64,000 nt of DNA, taken from contig NC_079134.1 of assembly GCF_945859705.1 (NCBI RefSeq), positions 154,539,718-154,603,717 of the forward strand, written 5' to 3'. Every line of letters starts with the position of its first letter. Positions within the stretch are counted from its first letter, which is position 1. Of the stretch, positions 25,059 through 36,624 are shown piece by piece. The notes beneath the pieces are model-generated. The model was not told the origin of the DNA. It made no database searches and saw only the letters and a list, made by a program, of their open reading frames with translations. The translations under genes and the position numbers were made by a program. Source of the stretch: Episyrphus balteatus (Eukaryota; Arthropoda; Insecta; Diptera; Syrphidae).

Positions 25059-26456
25059 CACAGTGTGTCGAGCCCATACAAAAGTTTATCATAAATACTT
25101 GCAGCTAAGTTTTTGGAGTTTTAATAACTTTTTTTGTGTTTTTATGGCAGGAATAGAAAAAAAAATTACAAATTAACAAATTAAACAACCTATTACTTTT
25201 TTTTTTTAGTATAATTTATGAAATTAACATTTATTGAAGAAGCCAATTGTGAGCAAAATTAATTTTTTTTTTATATATAAACAAAAATATACTTTTCGTA
25301 AGGTTTTTGGTGTGCTGAACTCGAATCCGAAGTCAGAAAAATTCTATCATATCACGTTTTTGAAATATTCCCGTTAGAAAATCTGAAATGTCGTTTTCTA
25401 ACAGTTTTTGAGGTTATGTTCTTGAACGTGGTGATTTATTTTAAATAAATTTGTGACAGTTTCTAAAAGAACTAAATGTTTTCTTTTAAAGCCCGTTTAA
25501 ATCTTTTCAATATCTTTTTTCTACTTTGAGAAATCTTAAGTTGAAGTCAACTTGTTTTGTTTATCTTCTCTATACAAAAAAATCGTATGTTTATTTGCGT
25601 TTCATAGAAAATCTCGAATAATTTTTTGTCAATCGCTTTCAAATTTTGAAATAACGTTTTATTTGCATTTTCGTAAATTCTTATATCGGCGAGGTTGGTA
25701 AATACGCTATAATACACAGTAGAGCGTGGCCGGGTCAAGTAATTACATTAAAAATTTAGTATGCAGAAAAATATAATTTTTTTCTTGTTGAAAACAATAT
25801 TTAAAATATTTTTAATTACATAAACAGCTTTTTGTTACTTGTGTATGGCTAAAAATTATTAAAAACATCGATTTTTTCATTTTTATGATCCCCTTGAAGA
25901 TGTTTCTCAAAAAATTAATTATTTTGAGTACTTGACTCGTAGCACATAAATGTGAATATCTCTGGTAATCGCAAACAGAAGCAGACCAAACTTTGCCAAT
26001 ATTAAGTATAGGCCTAAGGCAAAATAATATAAAAAAATTATCGATATGATTTAATAAGTATTTTTTTAAATTAAGTTTAAAAATTAAATTTTTTTTTTGG
26101 CCATTTATCAAAGAAATTTTAATAACTCATATATAATTTTATAAATTTATTTTTTTTTTGTTATACGTTTTACAACAACACTCAAATAAACAAAATAACA
26201 TTAACAAAATTTTTCAAACAATTACCAAACGTGAAATATACACTCTCAAAGATTCTCATAAATTCCTCAAAATATTTTCGATTTCCGAGGTACCTACTCA
26301 TGTTTCGGAGCTTATTTTGAATATATAACCTGGGTTATTTTCTAAGATAAATATGTTTTCATATGAGTTGACACTTCTAAATTATATTTTGATAGCAAAA
26401 ATATTAATTTTTAACAAAAAAAAAATTGATTTATCATAAGGGGACGACACACTGTG
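25059..26456. mobile_element. Transib-like element nested in the terminal repeat of 25042-27568, TSD CGATG
   Basis: Ends CACAGTGTGTCG at 25059 and CGACACACTGTG ending at 26456, flanked by CGATG at 25054-25058 and 26457-26461. The interior holds a block (25285-25560, CTGAACTCGAATCCGAAGTC) also found at 26840-27080 and 45295-45560. No transposase recognised. Confidence 0.78.
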
Positions 26457-26768
26457 CGATGGTAGGAAAAGTTGGCAAAAATTATTTTTGTTCGTTTTTA
26501 AGTTTGTTATGGGTAAAAATACTATAATAAAGTACAAAACTAAGATAACTCTTGTGATTCTATGAAAAAATATTAAAAACGCACATAACTAAGAAGGTAT
26601 CTGTTACCTTTAGCTTTGAAGTTGTTTGAGAAGGAAAATTGTTATTTAATTTTTCAATACTTTGAATTTACTGATTTTATTATTTAAATAAGGTTGAATA
26701 AGGTCTCAACGATTTTTGACCTGACTCATTAATAATTGAGTTAACAAAATCTTCTTAATCAAAAAATA

Positions 26769-27232
26769 CACCGGTCAACAAAATTCAACTTTTTTTGTCC
26801 AAAGAACCAAAATATACTTTTCTGAAGGATTAAGGAATCCTGAACTCGAATACACATTCAGAAATATTCTTTTAGCTTTCGTTTTTTAAATATTAGCGTT
26901 ATAAAATGCAAAAACAAAAAACTTATTTTGAATGTTTTTGAAATTATGCTAATTGTGGTTTATTATTTTCAGCATAGTTTGACGCCGTGATCTGTTTTCC
27001 TTCTTCAAAAAAAAACTGTTTAAATCTTTCCGATCTTATTTTATGCATGAGATATCTCAAGATGAGTATCCATTTTGTTGATCAAGACTATTTTCTTAAA
27101 TTTTTAGCCAGCATGCTAACCGTACACACTCTCAGTTGTGGATAATAGAATAATTCTGACTATGGATACGAGTTCAGAATCTCTTACAAAAGTATAATTT
27201 GGTCCTTGTGTCAAAAATCTAGTTGACCGGTA
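26769..27232. mobile_element. MITE with CACCGGTCAAC termini
   Basis: Left end ACACCGGTCAACAAAATT and right end AATCTAGTTGACCGGTAT are inverted, and similarity between the arms continues for about 75 bp (ACCAAAATATACTTTTCTG against its inverse near 27190, then CTGAACTCG). A longer relative starts at about 45234 with CACTGGTCAACAAAATTAAA. Exact duplication not fixed. Confidence 0.65.
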
Positions 27233-27749
27233 TTGTCAGCACTGCCGGAATCTGAGAAATATATACAAAAATTTGTTATTTTTAGATATGTAACTTCACA
27301 TTGTGTTTATCTTTTGTTTTAACGAAATAGCCTTAAAACTTTAAACACCCATGGGAGCTAAAAAAAAAAGTAAAATAACAAATAATTTTGTTAATGGTGA
27401 TATTTTAAAGTGTAGTTACTCTCCCCGTTAGGCTAAAATCGTGGAATAAAGACCGGTTTTGTGCAGCCTATTAATCCCTCTATTAAAGAAAATTTGTATT
27501 TGGCAATTTCGGTACAATTTAAAAATAGCTATTTTTGCCAGCTTTTGATACCATTGGCCACACTGTGGCACCGGTTAAATTATTATGAAGTTTTAACACT
27601 TTTCCGCTTCCATCGAGTGAAAAATGAGAGATTTCTTTAAGCTCAATTTATAATTGAAACTCAAAAGTGTCTTTGAGATCTGATTGCTTAGTTATTTTCT
27701 ATCAAAAGCAAGCATTTTTATAAGCCAAAAGGACCTTTGCATAATCTTA

Positions 27750-27944
27750 CACTGAGGGAAAAGCCACCAACCACATTGATTTAACTATTATTCGGAATGA
27801 TTTGGCGTTGAAGATGGACATTTTAAAATCAACGTGGAAAATAGATTAATTTTTGATGGTTTCGTATCTTAAAGTCACATAAATCAAAGTTGTTCAACTT
27901 TGAATCAACTACGTTTCAACTTCAATTTATTTTTTCCTTCAGTG
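27750..27944. mobile_element. 195-bp TA-flanked MITE
   Basis: CACTGAGGGAAAA at 27750 and TTTTTCCTTCAGTG ending at 27944, each next to TA. The inner phrase TTCGGAATGATTTGGCGTTG is shared with the MITE at 36177-36624. Confidence 0.8.
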
Positions 27945-27946
27945 TA

Positions 27947-28825
27947 CAAAGTTTGAAAGGATTTTTGTGAAATACATTTTCTTTTCTAATTGTATACCCA
28001 ACTTTAAACTAAACTTTTCAAAATGAGTCACTTTCAATTATTACTGTTTGCAAATTGTAAATCAAAATGAAATAAAAAGTCTTATTATTAAAATTAATTT
28101 ATCAAAGACTTAGATAAGAGGCAGGTACTATAAACATGTAAAAGAGATACCTTTGGAATTTGATATAATATCCCTGACAAAAAAACAAAACGAAAACAGA
28201 CCTCCGGTATTAAAACAAAATGCATAAACAATTACTCCCAAAGGATAATGGAATTCCTGCTGGTAATTTAAATGTATACCATACACAAATTTAGTTTTGG
28301 ATTAGGTAACAAAAGATAAAATGCCTTAAAGCAATTTTAAATAATTTATAAACTAACGGAATTATTTTTTAAATATTAAAAAGGTTCTTCAACGAAATAA
28401 TATAATCCATAAAATACCTTTGTCCATAGTAAGAATATAGTTTTCACCTTTTGTGAAAACAAATGTAGTTAGGACATTTATGAGAATCATAACTCAAAAT
28501 TGTGATAGGTAGGTAATTTATTATAAAAAGGATTCGAAGAAAAAAAATCAACACCATTTAGGCAATTTTTCTTAAAATTTAGGTCAAGAAATATGTGATT
28601 TTATTTTAAGTTTTAAAATATTGAGATAATTCTTAGCATTTAGCATGCAAATAAAACAGTAGATTTTTAAGTAACTTCTTTAAAAGCATTAAAGGCGAGG
28701 GATGATTTTAATTTAAGTTCAGTTTGAGTGCTTCATATAGCACAATTTCAATGAATCAGGAATAGGATAATATTAATTTGTTTTTTAATTTTTTTTTTTT
28801 TGACCATTGAATTTAAGATTAACTC
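27947..28825. other. AT-rich intergenic DNA
   Basis: No gene or defined repeat recognised. Confidence 0.35.
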
Positions 28826-28829
28826 TTAA

Positions 28830-31800
28830 CCCTTTCGAACCCAAGCTATGAAAATCATCAATATTAAAAAAAAATTTTGTTCAGTATTATAATGTCAAAA
28901 ACACCACAACTAAGCAATATGAATAGCAAAAAGTTATTTTCCAAAATAAAAAATAGCAAAACTAATGTGTTACTCTAATGTTACATGTAAGATGTAAGTA
29001 ACATGCACTGCCTATGACCACCAAAAAAAAGTCAGACAACTGGGAAAATTATTTTTTATGGAACAATAATGTATGTTACTTCTTCTACGCCAAAAAACAA
29101 AATACTTTCTGGATTAACATTTTTTATATCTTTTTTTTTTCAAAATTATGACCATAGGTATATAAAAAAAAAAATATTTTGCAAAAAAAAAAAACAAAAA
29201 TGTGAATTTCAGTCCCTTTTTCGATAAAAAAAAAACAATTAAAAGTATAATATTTGACTAACTTTTCGTACTAATCCAGTAACTAGGCATTATTATCTTT
29301 CAATTAATAGTCTATTTAATAGACCCGAGCTCCAGAGCAAAAATAGAACAAATTCGTTCAAGACTTTTTATTAGCGATTATGATTCCTTGGCATACAAGA
29401 ATACTCCAGCCAAAAGTGCTACTAAATCCATTGGTGCATTTCTGAGAAAACGGCAACACTGGTCGGTTTTCAGTTTTTTTGATTTAACTCGAAAATCAAG
29501 CCTGACTTTGAAATGGTTCAAAGACACTTTTTATAGCAAATTAAATTTTCTGTCAAGTTAAGATGGTTAAAAAATTTTTAAAATTATTTTTGACTAAAAT
29601 TCTAACCTAAAATCAAAGAAAAAAAAGTTAAAAAATTGACAATTTTATTTTTTTTTACTAAATCAAGGGGCATTTTGTGTATGTAGCCGGGACGTCCAAA
29701 CTTTGTACTAATGAAATAAAGTAGAGGTAAAATCCTTTGATAATATGCAATTTTTAATTTTTTTTGTCAAGAAACAACTTAAATGTACCTATTCAAAAAT
29801 TAGCACTTTTTCTAAATTTTTGACTTTTTTAATTAAAAGCAAGTTTTTAAAACTCGATAAAATCGTATGAATTGGTAACTTTAAGACTTTTAAAGTAAAC
29901 ATACTTCGAGGGATTGATTTAATATAAACTAAATATGACAAACAAAAAAATTTATTTGCATCCTTATGGCCTTTTGTGCAATTTTGTGTATGTGCATTTT
30001 TATAAATTCGGGTCGAATGGATGGACGGAGAGCCATTAGCTTTGGTCTATTGCATAGAAGAACATTTAATACCAACTCTTTTACTGTTTTCAATGGCCTG
30101 AAAAACAATTCTTGTAAAATCCGCGACCAACGAAAAGTTTCTCTTGAAAAACGAAAAAAATACTCTAATGAGTTTGAAACAAAATAGCTCAGGCAAATTA
30201 GTAAATCAAATTGCACTTTTCGCGGGACAAATTTTTTTCATGGAACGTGTTTAGGTGAATGTCCTTATCGTAAAAGTGAATTTTTTGGGATGATAAGATA
30301 TCGGGAACAGCCGCCATCTTGGAAAAGAGGTCGGTGCCGTTTTTATTTTATAACTCCATTTTTACTCATTTAAACCAAAAATGTCCGAGGATAGACTTAT
30401 TATCAATTAAATTATCTAAAAAATGATATACAAATGAATTCCGTGAGTTAGTTAAATTCAATTTTATAGTCGGTCAAAGTCCGGGTTCTTCTCGCAAGGT
30501 TAAGTCAATATGACATTTTTTCAAATATCTGAAGAACTTTTTATTTGTTTGGGATTTTCTTAAAGAATGAATTATATAGCACTTTTAATTATCTATGAAA
30601 TGAACCCTTTATCGTTACTGTAACCAACATAATGTATAAGTTATCTAACGTCGAAGTTCACATTCTACCAGTCAAAAGTGAGAAAATATCAAGTTTTCTT
30701 CTATTAGACCGAGCAAATTTTTGAAGTGTAGGTATAACCAAAATATAAGTAAACAGTTTTTTAACTATATTCGTCTAAATATTGAATTCAAAGTTTGAAA
30801 TCTTTAATGTTAACCTTTATATGGTTTTCGAGGTTTTAAATGAAGTGAATTTTCCAATTAATGTGAATAAGCTAAAGTGACACTATTTAAAATTCTAAAT
30901 ATAAGAACTGATGCCCTGTCATTTTTCCTAAACATGAACACCTCAATCTCAGCATTACGATAAGTATAACTCAAGATATGAGGTGTGTAAGCCGTTATGT
31001 TTTCGAGACTATTGTGTTTAATTTTTGATTGTTTATTTGAACTATTGAAATCCCAAATATGTTCAGTTTAAAAATCGTATATCATGACTTCGACGTTTGT
31101 TGCTTCTACAATGTGATGGTTACAAAAACAATAAAGGGTTCATTTCATAGATAATTAAAAGTGCTATAATTCATTCTTTAAGAAAATCCCAAACAAATCG
31201 AAAGTTCTTCAGATATTTGAAAAAATGTCATATTGTCTTAACCTTGCGAGAAGAACCCGGACTTTGACCGACTATAAAATTGAATTTAACTAACTCACGG
31301 AATTCATTTGTATATCATTTTTTAGATAATTTAATTGATAATAAGTCTATCCTCGGACATTTTTGGTTTAAATGAGTAAAAATGGAGTTATAAAATAAAA
31401 ACGGCACCGACCTCTTTTCCAAGATGGCGGCTGTTCCCGATATCTTATCATCCCAAAAAATTCACTTTTACGATAAGGACATTCACCTAAACACGTTCCA
31501 TGAAAAAAATTTGTCCCGCGAAAAGTGCAATTTGATTTACTAATTTGCCTGAGCTATTTTGTTTCAAACTCATTAGAGTATTTTTTTCGTTTTTCAAGAG
31601 AAACTTTTCGTTGGTCGCGGATTTTACAAGAATTGTTTTTCAGGCCATTGAAAACAGTAAAAGAGTTGGTATTAAATGTTCTTCTATGCAATAGACCAAA
31701 GCTAATGGCTCTCCGTCCATCCATTCGACCCGAATTTATAAAAATGCACATACACAAAATTGCACAAAAGGCCATAAGGATGCAAATAAATTTTTTTGTT

Positions 31801-32517
31801 TGTCATATTTAGTTTATATTAAATCAATCCCTCGAAGTATGTTTACTTTAAAAGTCTTAAAGTTACCAATTAATACGTTTTATCGAGTTTTAAAAACTTG
31901 CTTTTAATTAAAAAAGTCAAAAATTTAGAAAAAGTGCTAATTTTTGAATAGGTACATTCAAGTTGTTTCTTGACAAAAAAAATTAAAAATTGCATATTAT
32001 CAAAGGATTTTACCTCTTCTTTATTTCATTAGTACAAAGTTTGGACGTCCCGGCTACATACACAAAATGCCCCTTGATTTAGTAAAAAAAAAATAAAATT
32101 GTCAATTTTTTAACTTTTTTTTCTTTGATTTTAGGTTAGAATATTAGTCAAAAATAATTTTAAAAATTTTTTAACCATCTTAACTTGACAGAAAATTTAA
32201 TTTGCTATAAAAAGTGTCTTTGAACCATTTCAAAGTCAGGCTTGATTTTCGAGTTAAATCAAAAAAACTGAAAACCGACCAGTGTTGCCGTTTTCTCAGA
32301 AATGCACCAATGGATTTAGTAGCACTTTTGGCTGGAGTATTCTTGTATGCCAAGGAATCATAATCGCCAATAAAAACTCTTGAACGAATTTGTTCCATCC
32401 AAAAGGGTCTATTCAATAGACTAAAGCCATCGAAACCGAAAAAAAAATATTTAATAGAATATTTCTTACGAATTTTTAAATATATCTTACATGAGAGTAA
32501 CGCTTAGTTCGAAAGGG
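28830..32517. mobile_element. piggyBac-like foldback element, TTAA-flanked, with giant inverted repeats
   Basis: Begins CCCTTTCGAAC at 28830 and ends GTTCGAAAGGG at 32517, each bordered by TTAA (28826-28829 and 32518-32521). TTAA targets with CCC-type ends are the signature of piggyBac-like elements. The arms are long: roughly 29300-30657 mirrors 31085-32440 almost base for base, and weaker similarity continues to the ends (left arm has about 370 extra bases near 29000). A unique spacer of about 425 bp lies between. Each arm carries the same 95-codon open frame (29929-30216 minus, 31525-31812 plus), which shows near identity but resembles no family I know. No piggyBac transposase is visible, so it is non-autonomous. 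Confidence 0.8.
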
Positions 32518-32521
32518 TTAA

Positions 32522-33062
32522 AAAAAAGTTATTTTGAAAAAAAAAAGGTTGAATACCTCTTAAATTCTCGAAAATAAAATTAAAAATTAATGAGCAGTCA
32601 ACACATCGCATTCTTATGAAATCGATTGATTTTTTATTTGTTGTATAAAATTAAATCTGTTTCAGAGGTGTTGGAATGAAAAAATTTCTCGAGTGAACAT
32701 TAATGAGGAGTGTACTTTTATGGAAAAAAAAAAAGAGTGTGTGTACACATGTACACGCTACTGAAGTTATACTTCTCATTCAGTATATGTAAATGAATTT
32801 CATTTGATATTTTTAATTTCTATTATTAAATTAATTAATCCACACTTCATTTTTTTACATTTTTATCAAGTGAACAATAAATTAATTCGTTCATCCTCCT
32901 TGCGTCCATGTAGTTTTCAATTTATTCTGTGAAATTTACTCATGTTGTGCGGTTCAGAACGTACGGTATATGCTTAACGAAAGTAAATGAACTGCGCATA
33001 AAATGTGCGATATAGTAATTTTATGAGAATTGTGTGTGCTTCAGCACTAGTAGTAGCAATAT
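32522..33062. other. AT-rich intergenic DNA
   Basis: No gene. GTGTGTACACATGTACACGC at about 32738 resembles GTGTAAACATGTACACGCGG at about 55082. Confidence 0.35.
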
Positions 33063-33070
33063 GGAACTTG

Positions 33071-34656
33071 CAGGGTTGCTACAAAGCTCAAAAGTGAGCT
33101 GAGCTCAGCTCACAGCTCAGCTCAAATTTTGAGCTAGTTCACTTTTGAGCTATGTACCATAGCTCAGCTCATTTGAGCTGAGCTGATGGTTATGCTGAGC
33201 TGTTGGGTGAGCTGAGCTGTGATGGGTGAGAGCTGAGAGGATACATTGATTTTTATAATTTTTTTTTTTCGAAAAATCCCCGAATCTTTAAACGCTCCTC
33301 GAAGCTAAACCGCTTGAGAGCAATTTTTGGGAGTGATGCCAAATGATAGCTTGTGTCATGGGCCTACGCTTTGCACATTATCAGATTTTTTAAAAATCGC
33401 CTTCCATGTTAAACCACCACATCATGCCTATTTTTTCAGAATCGTGCCTATTTTTTTTTTACTTTTAAGTTCTCCCGGTTAGAGAACGCGTGGACCTACA
33501 GGTATGAGAGTTGTACCCAAATGTAGGTTAGAGTCCCCGCTACCTTTTGGCATCAAAAATTTTATTTTCATTTTCTTCAAAATTCCGCGATATAGGCGTT
33601 AGAAGTTGGGGACGCGAAAAAACTTCTGGGAGCTGAACGCTTTGATCTAGAGACAGGGGAGTGGTGCCATATGAAAACTTGTATTCTCAGCTACCCGATA
33701 GTGGTGTAATCCGGTTTTTCGATTTTTTTCAAAATGCCGAGAAAATCGCGTTTGAAAGTTGGGGTAAAATTTTTTTTCGAAAAATCCCCGAATCTTTGAA
33801 CGCTCCTGGAAGCTAAACCGTTTAAGAGCAATTTTCGGGAGTGATGCCAAATGATAGCTTGTGTCATGGGCCTACGCTTTGCACATTGTCAGATTTTTAA
33901 AAAATCACCTTCCATGTTAAACCGCCACATCGTGCCTATTTTTCCAGAATCGTGCCAATTTTTTTTGTACTTTTAAGTTCTCCCGGTTTGAAAACGCGTG
34001 GACCTACAGGGATGAAAGTTGTACCCAAATGTAGGTTAGAGTCCCCGCTACCTTTTGGCATCAAAAATTTTATTTTCATTTTCTTCAAAATTCCGCGACA
34101 GGGGAGTGGTGCCATATGAAAGCTTATATTCTCAGCTACCCGATAGTGGTATAATCCGGTTTTTCGATTTTTTTCAAAATTCCGAGAAAATCGCCTTTGA
34201 AAGTTGGGGTAAATTTTTTTTTCGAAAAATCCCCGAATCTTTGAACGCTCCTAGAAGCTAAACCGCTTGAGAGCAATTTTTGGGAGTGATGCCAAATGAT
34301 AGCTTGTGTCATGGGCCTACGCTTTGCACATTGTCAGATTTTTAAAAAATCGCCTTCCATGTTAAACCGCCACATCATGCCTATTTTTCAGAATCGTGCC
34401 TATTTTTTTTTTTACTTTTAAGTTCTCCCGGTTTGAGAACGCGTGGACCTACAGGCATGAGAGTTGTACCCAAATGTAGGTTAGAGTCCCCGCTACCTTT
34501 TGGCATCAAACATTTTTTTTTTCATTTTCTTCAAAATTCCGAGATATAGGCGTTGGAAGTTAAGGGCGCTCACTTTCAGCTCAGCTCACTTTCAGCTCAG
34601 CTCAAATTTGAGCTGAGCTGTGAGCTGAGCTGAAATGTGAGCTTTTTGCAATCCTG
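33071..34656. mobile_element. hAT-like element with AGCTGAGCTC-rich ends and internal tandem repeat
   Basis: Ends CAGGGTTGC at 33071 and GCAATCCTG ending at 34656; flanks GGAACTTG (33063-33070) and GCAACTTG (34657-34664) agree at 7 of 8 positions. Inside each end lies a dense cluster of AGCTGAGCTC-type words that form inverted repeats. The centre is a tandem repeat: GAAAAATCCCCGAATCTTT starts at 33271, 33779 and 34224 (508- and 445-bp spacing). No transposase. Apparent open frames at 33647-33850 and 34055-34261 fall within the repeat and are not supported. Confidence 0.8.
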
Positions 34657-34870
34657 GCAACTTGCCACATGGAAATTACCACATGCAACTTGTCACATGC
34701 AACTTCCCACATGCAACTTGCCACACGCAACTTGCCACATACGGATTGCCACATGCAACTTGCCTCACGCAACTTGCCACATACAACCTGCCACATGCAA
34801 CTTGCCACATGCAACTTGCCACATACAACTTGCCACATGCAACTTGCCACATGAAACATGTAACTTGCAA
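34657..34870. repeat. Minisatellite (CAACTTGCCACATG)n
   Basis: About 14 copies of a 14-bp unit CAACTTGCCACATG/ CAACTTGCCACACG. It abuts the right duplication of the hAT element 33071-34656, whose GCAACTTG sequence is itself part of the unit. All frames on both strands read through it. Confidence 0.9.
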
Positions 34871-36020
34871 CGTGTTGTGTGTTTTATGTTTGCCGTACTG
34901 CGGCGTACTGCATTTTTAAATACTAAAGTACTGCCTACTCTAAAGGTGAAACGACAGCCCTGCTACCCAGGGTGATCGCGTCATAATCCCTTTGACATTC
35001 TTGTCAAAAAGTAAATTTTCATACTCACCCTCCCATAAGAAGTATAACTTCAAAAAGGCAACTTATGTAAGCTATTTAAATATAATTACCTTAATTGTGC
35101 CATTAAAATTTACGTCTGCAAAAATAATTACCTATGCTAATCATAACCGCGTAATAAGTTATTCATAAGCTCCTCTTCCTCTTCAAAACCTATATGAATA
35201 ATGTCGTAAGAATTCTTTTGTATGATTTAAATCCAAAAATTAAAATGAAAGATCTTTTTGGGCTGACAATTAGAATCTGAAATGGATCCAATAAATCACT
35301 GGGAAAATTGACAGATTGTCATCAGATAAAGGAAGCTACTAGGTACTCAAAAGGAAGACATTTCAATCAACTGCTTAATGATAATAAATTCCGAAGATCC
35401 AAAAAAAAGGAGCCCTAAAAAATGAGCCTTGGTACAATGTGACTGAATCATTAATAAGTACTGCTCCTTCTCTGCGCCAACCATAGGGACATTAGTCTTT
35501 TGAACATCGCTTAAAAAATCCTATCAAGTGTTTTGTGTGCAAGTCGCAAGTAGTTTACTGCATTGAAACTTCAGTCCTGAAAAGTTTACTTATGACCATT
35601 GGCAACAAATTGTGAGGTACTTAGGGGCTAAGGCTGAGTTTTAGGTCGCTGAACTTTTATAGTAGTTAAGCCTGAACTACATCAAAACACGAAAAAGTAA
35701 ACAAAGCTCAAAATATAGGTAAAAATCACATGTATATTTACCTGGCATCTATTGGAAAAAAATTAAGTAAAAAAGTTCTTTTGTTTTTGAAGTTTTGAAA
35801 TTTCAAATAAAAAAAAATTGAAAAAGTAAACAAATAACAGTCAACTCCATCTAAGTCGAATTGTCACAGGACATGAAAATTGGTTCGAGTTAGAGGGAAA
35901 AAGCCTGAACTACATCAAAAAAGTACAAAAAGTAAACAAAGTTCAAAATATAAAAATCACGTATGTATGATATCATGACATCTATTGGAAAAATTTCAAG
36001 GATTTTCTTTACACAAAATC
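34871..36020. other. Intergenic DNA with a local direct repeat
   Basis: A block beginning CCTGAACTACATCAAAA occurs at about 35667 and 35908 (about 240 bp apart) with shared AAAGTAAACAAAG and GACATCTATTGGAAAAA downstream. ACAGCCCTGCTACC at 34953 matches 14516. No gene seen. Confidence 0.5.
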
Positions 36021-36176
36021 TATACAGGGTGTCTCGGGATGAAATAAGCAGATTTTAAGGGATGATTGTTGGGTATATTCTAAGAAAAAAATTGTTCTAC
36101 AGTAACTCTCTATCTGCAAAGTTGATACCCTTTAGCGATGATTTAAGATTTTACCTGGTGCAGGTTTTCCTAAATA

Positions 36177-36624
36177 CACTGATGGAAAAAACAACTTAAA
36201 ATCAACGAAAACCACGTTGATTCAAGTATTTTTCGGAATGATTTTGCGTTGAAGACTATAATTTTAAAACTAAAGTAGAACATCGTTAGTTTAAAGTGGT
36301 TAACCGTTATAAAACATTTTTAAATCAAAGTGGTTTCAACTTAAAAAAAAAAAAAACATCTATTTATTAAAAAAAAGAAAAAAATGGGCAGCCACTGGGG
36401 ATTGAACCTACAACTCTTGGGTTACTAGGCGAATGCTTTACCAACGTGCTGTCTCACTGTTGAAAATTAGAGTGATAAAATGCAACAAAAGCTGAAGTCC
36501 GACAAAAATAAAAAAATTTCTTACGTTGTTCCAATTTTATTTTAAAGAAGTTTCATGTTAATTTTTTCAACATTAAATCAACGTTGAACATTTTATATTT
36601 TATTTTGCGTTTTTTCCCTCAGTG
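36177..36624. mobile_element. TA-flanked MITE carrying a tRNA-like sequence, nested
   Basis: CACTGATGGAAAAAAC at 36177 and GTTTTTTCCCTCAGTG ending at 36624, each next to TA. The inner TTCGGAATGATTTTGCGTTG is shared with 27750-27944; the extra length is due mainly to a block around 36340-36470 that contains a tRNA-like segment. Confidence 0.78.
36386..36455 (-). other. tRNA-like sequence (pol III box A and box B)
   Basis: On the minus strand TGGTAAAGCATT resembles box A and GGTTCAATCCC resembles box B, 34 bases apart, within a 70-nt stretch whose ends pair at five of seven acceptor positions. The anticodon stem does not pair, so it is not a functional tRNA. It may supply a pol III promoter, as in SINEs, or be a captured tRNA fragment. 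Confidence 0.5.

Larger units (their letters stand above)
25042..27568. mobile_element. Transib-like element, 5-bp TSD CACCG, interrupted by a nested element
   Basis: Ends CCACAGTGTGGCC at 25042 and GGCCACACTGTGG ending at 27568, with the 5-bp duplication CACCG at 25037-25041 and 27569-27573. If the nested element 25059-26456 and one CGATG copy are ignored, the left terminus continues GTAGGAAAAGTTGGC and matches the inverted right terminus over about 38 bp with four mismatches. The CACAGTG heptamer with a 5-bp duplication is characteristic of Transib transposons, the relatives of RAG. No transposase was seen. Confidence 0.75.

Noticed and set aside
29929..30216. 95-residue protein present twice as a conserved gene
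   Set aside because: Identity of the two copies reflects the inverted arms of the piggyBac-like element; no domain or codon signal was recognised.
34602..34975. Cys/Thr/His/Pro-rich open frames on both strands
   Set aside because: Produced by the CAACTTGCCACATG minisatellite. It is not a CRISPR array either, since the units are directly adjacent with no spacers.
36386..36455. Functional tRNA gene
   Set aside because: A and B boxes are present but the anticodon arm does not pair and the acceptor stem has mismatches.
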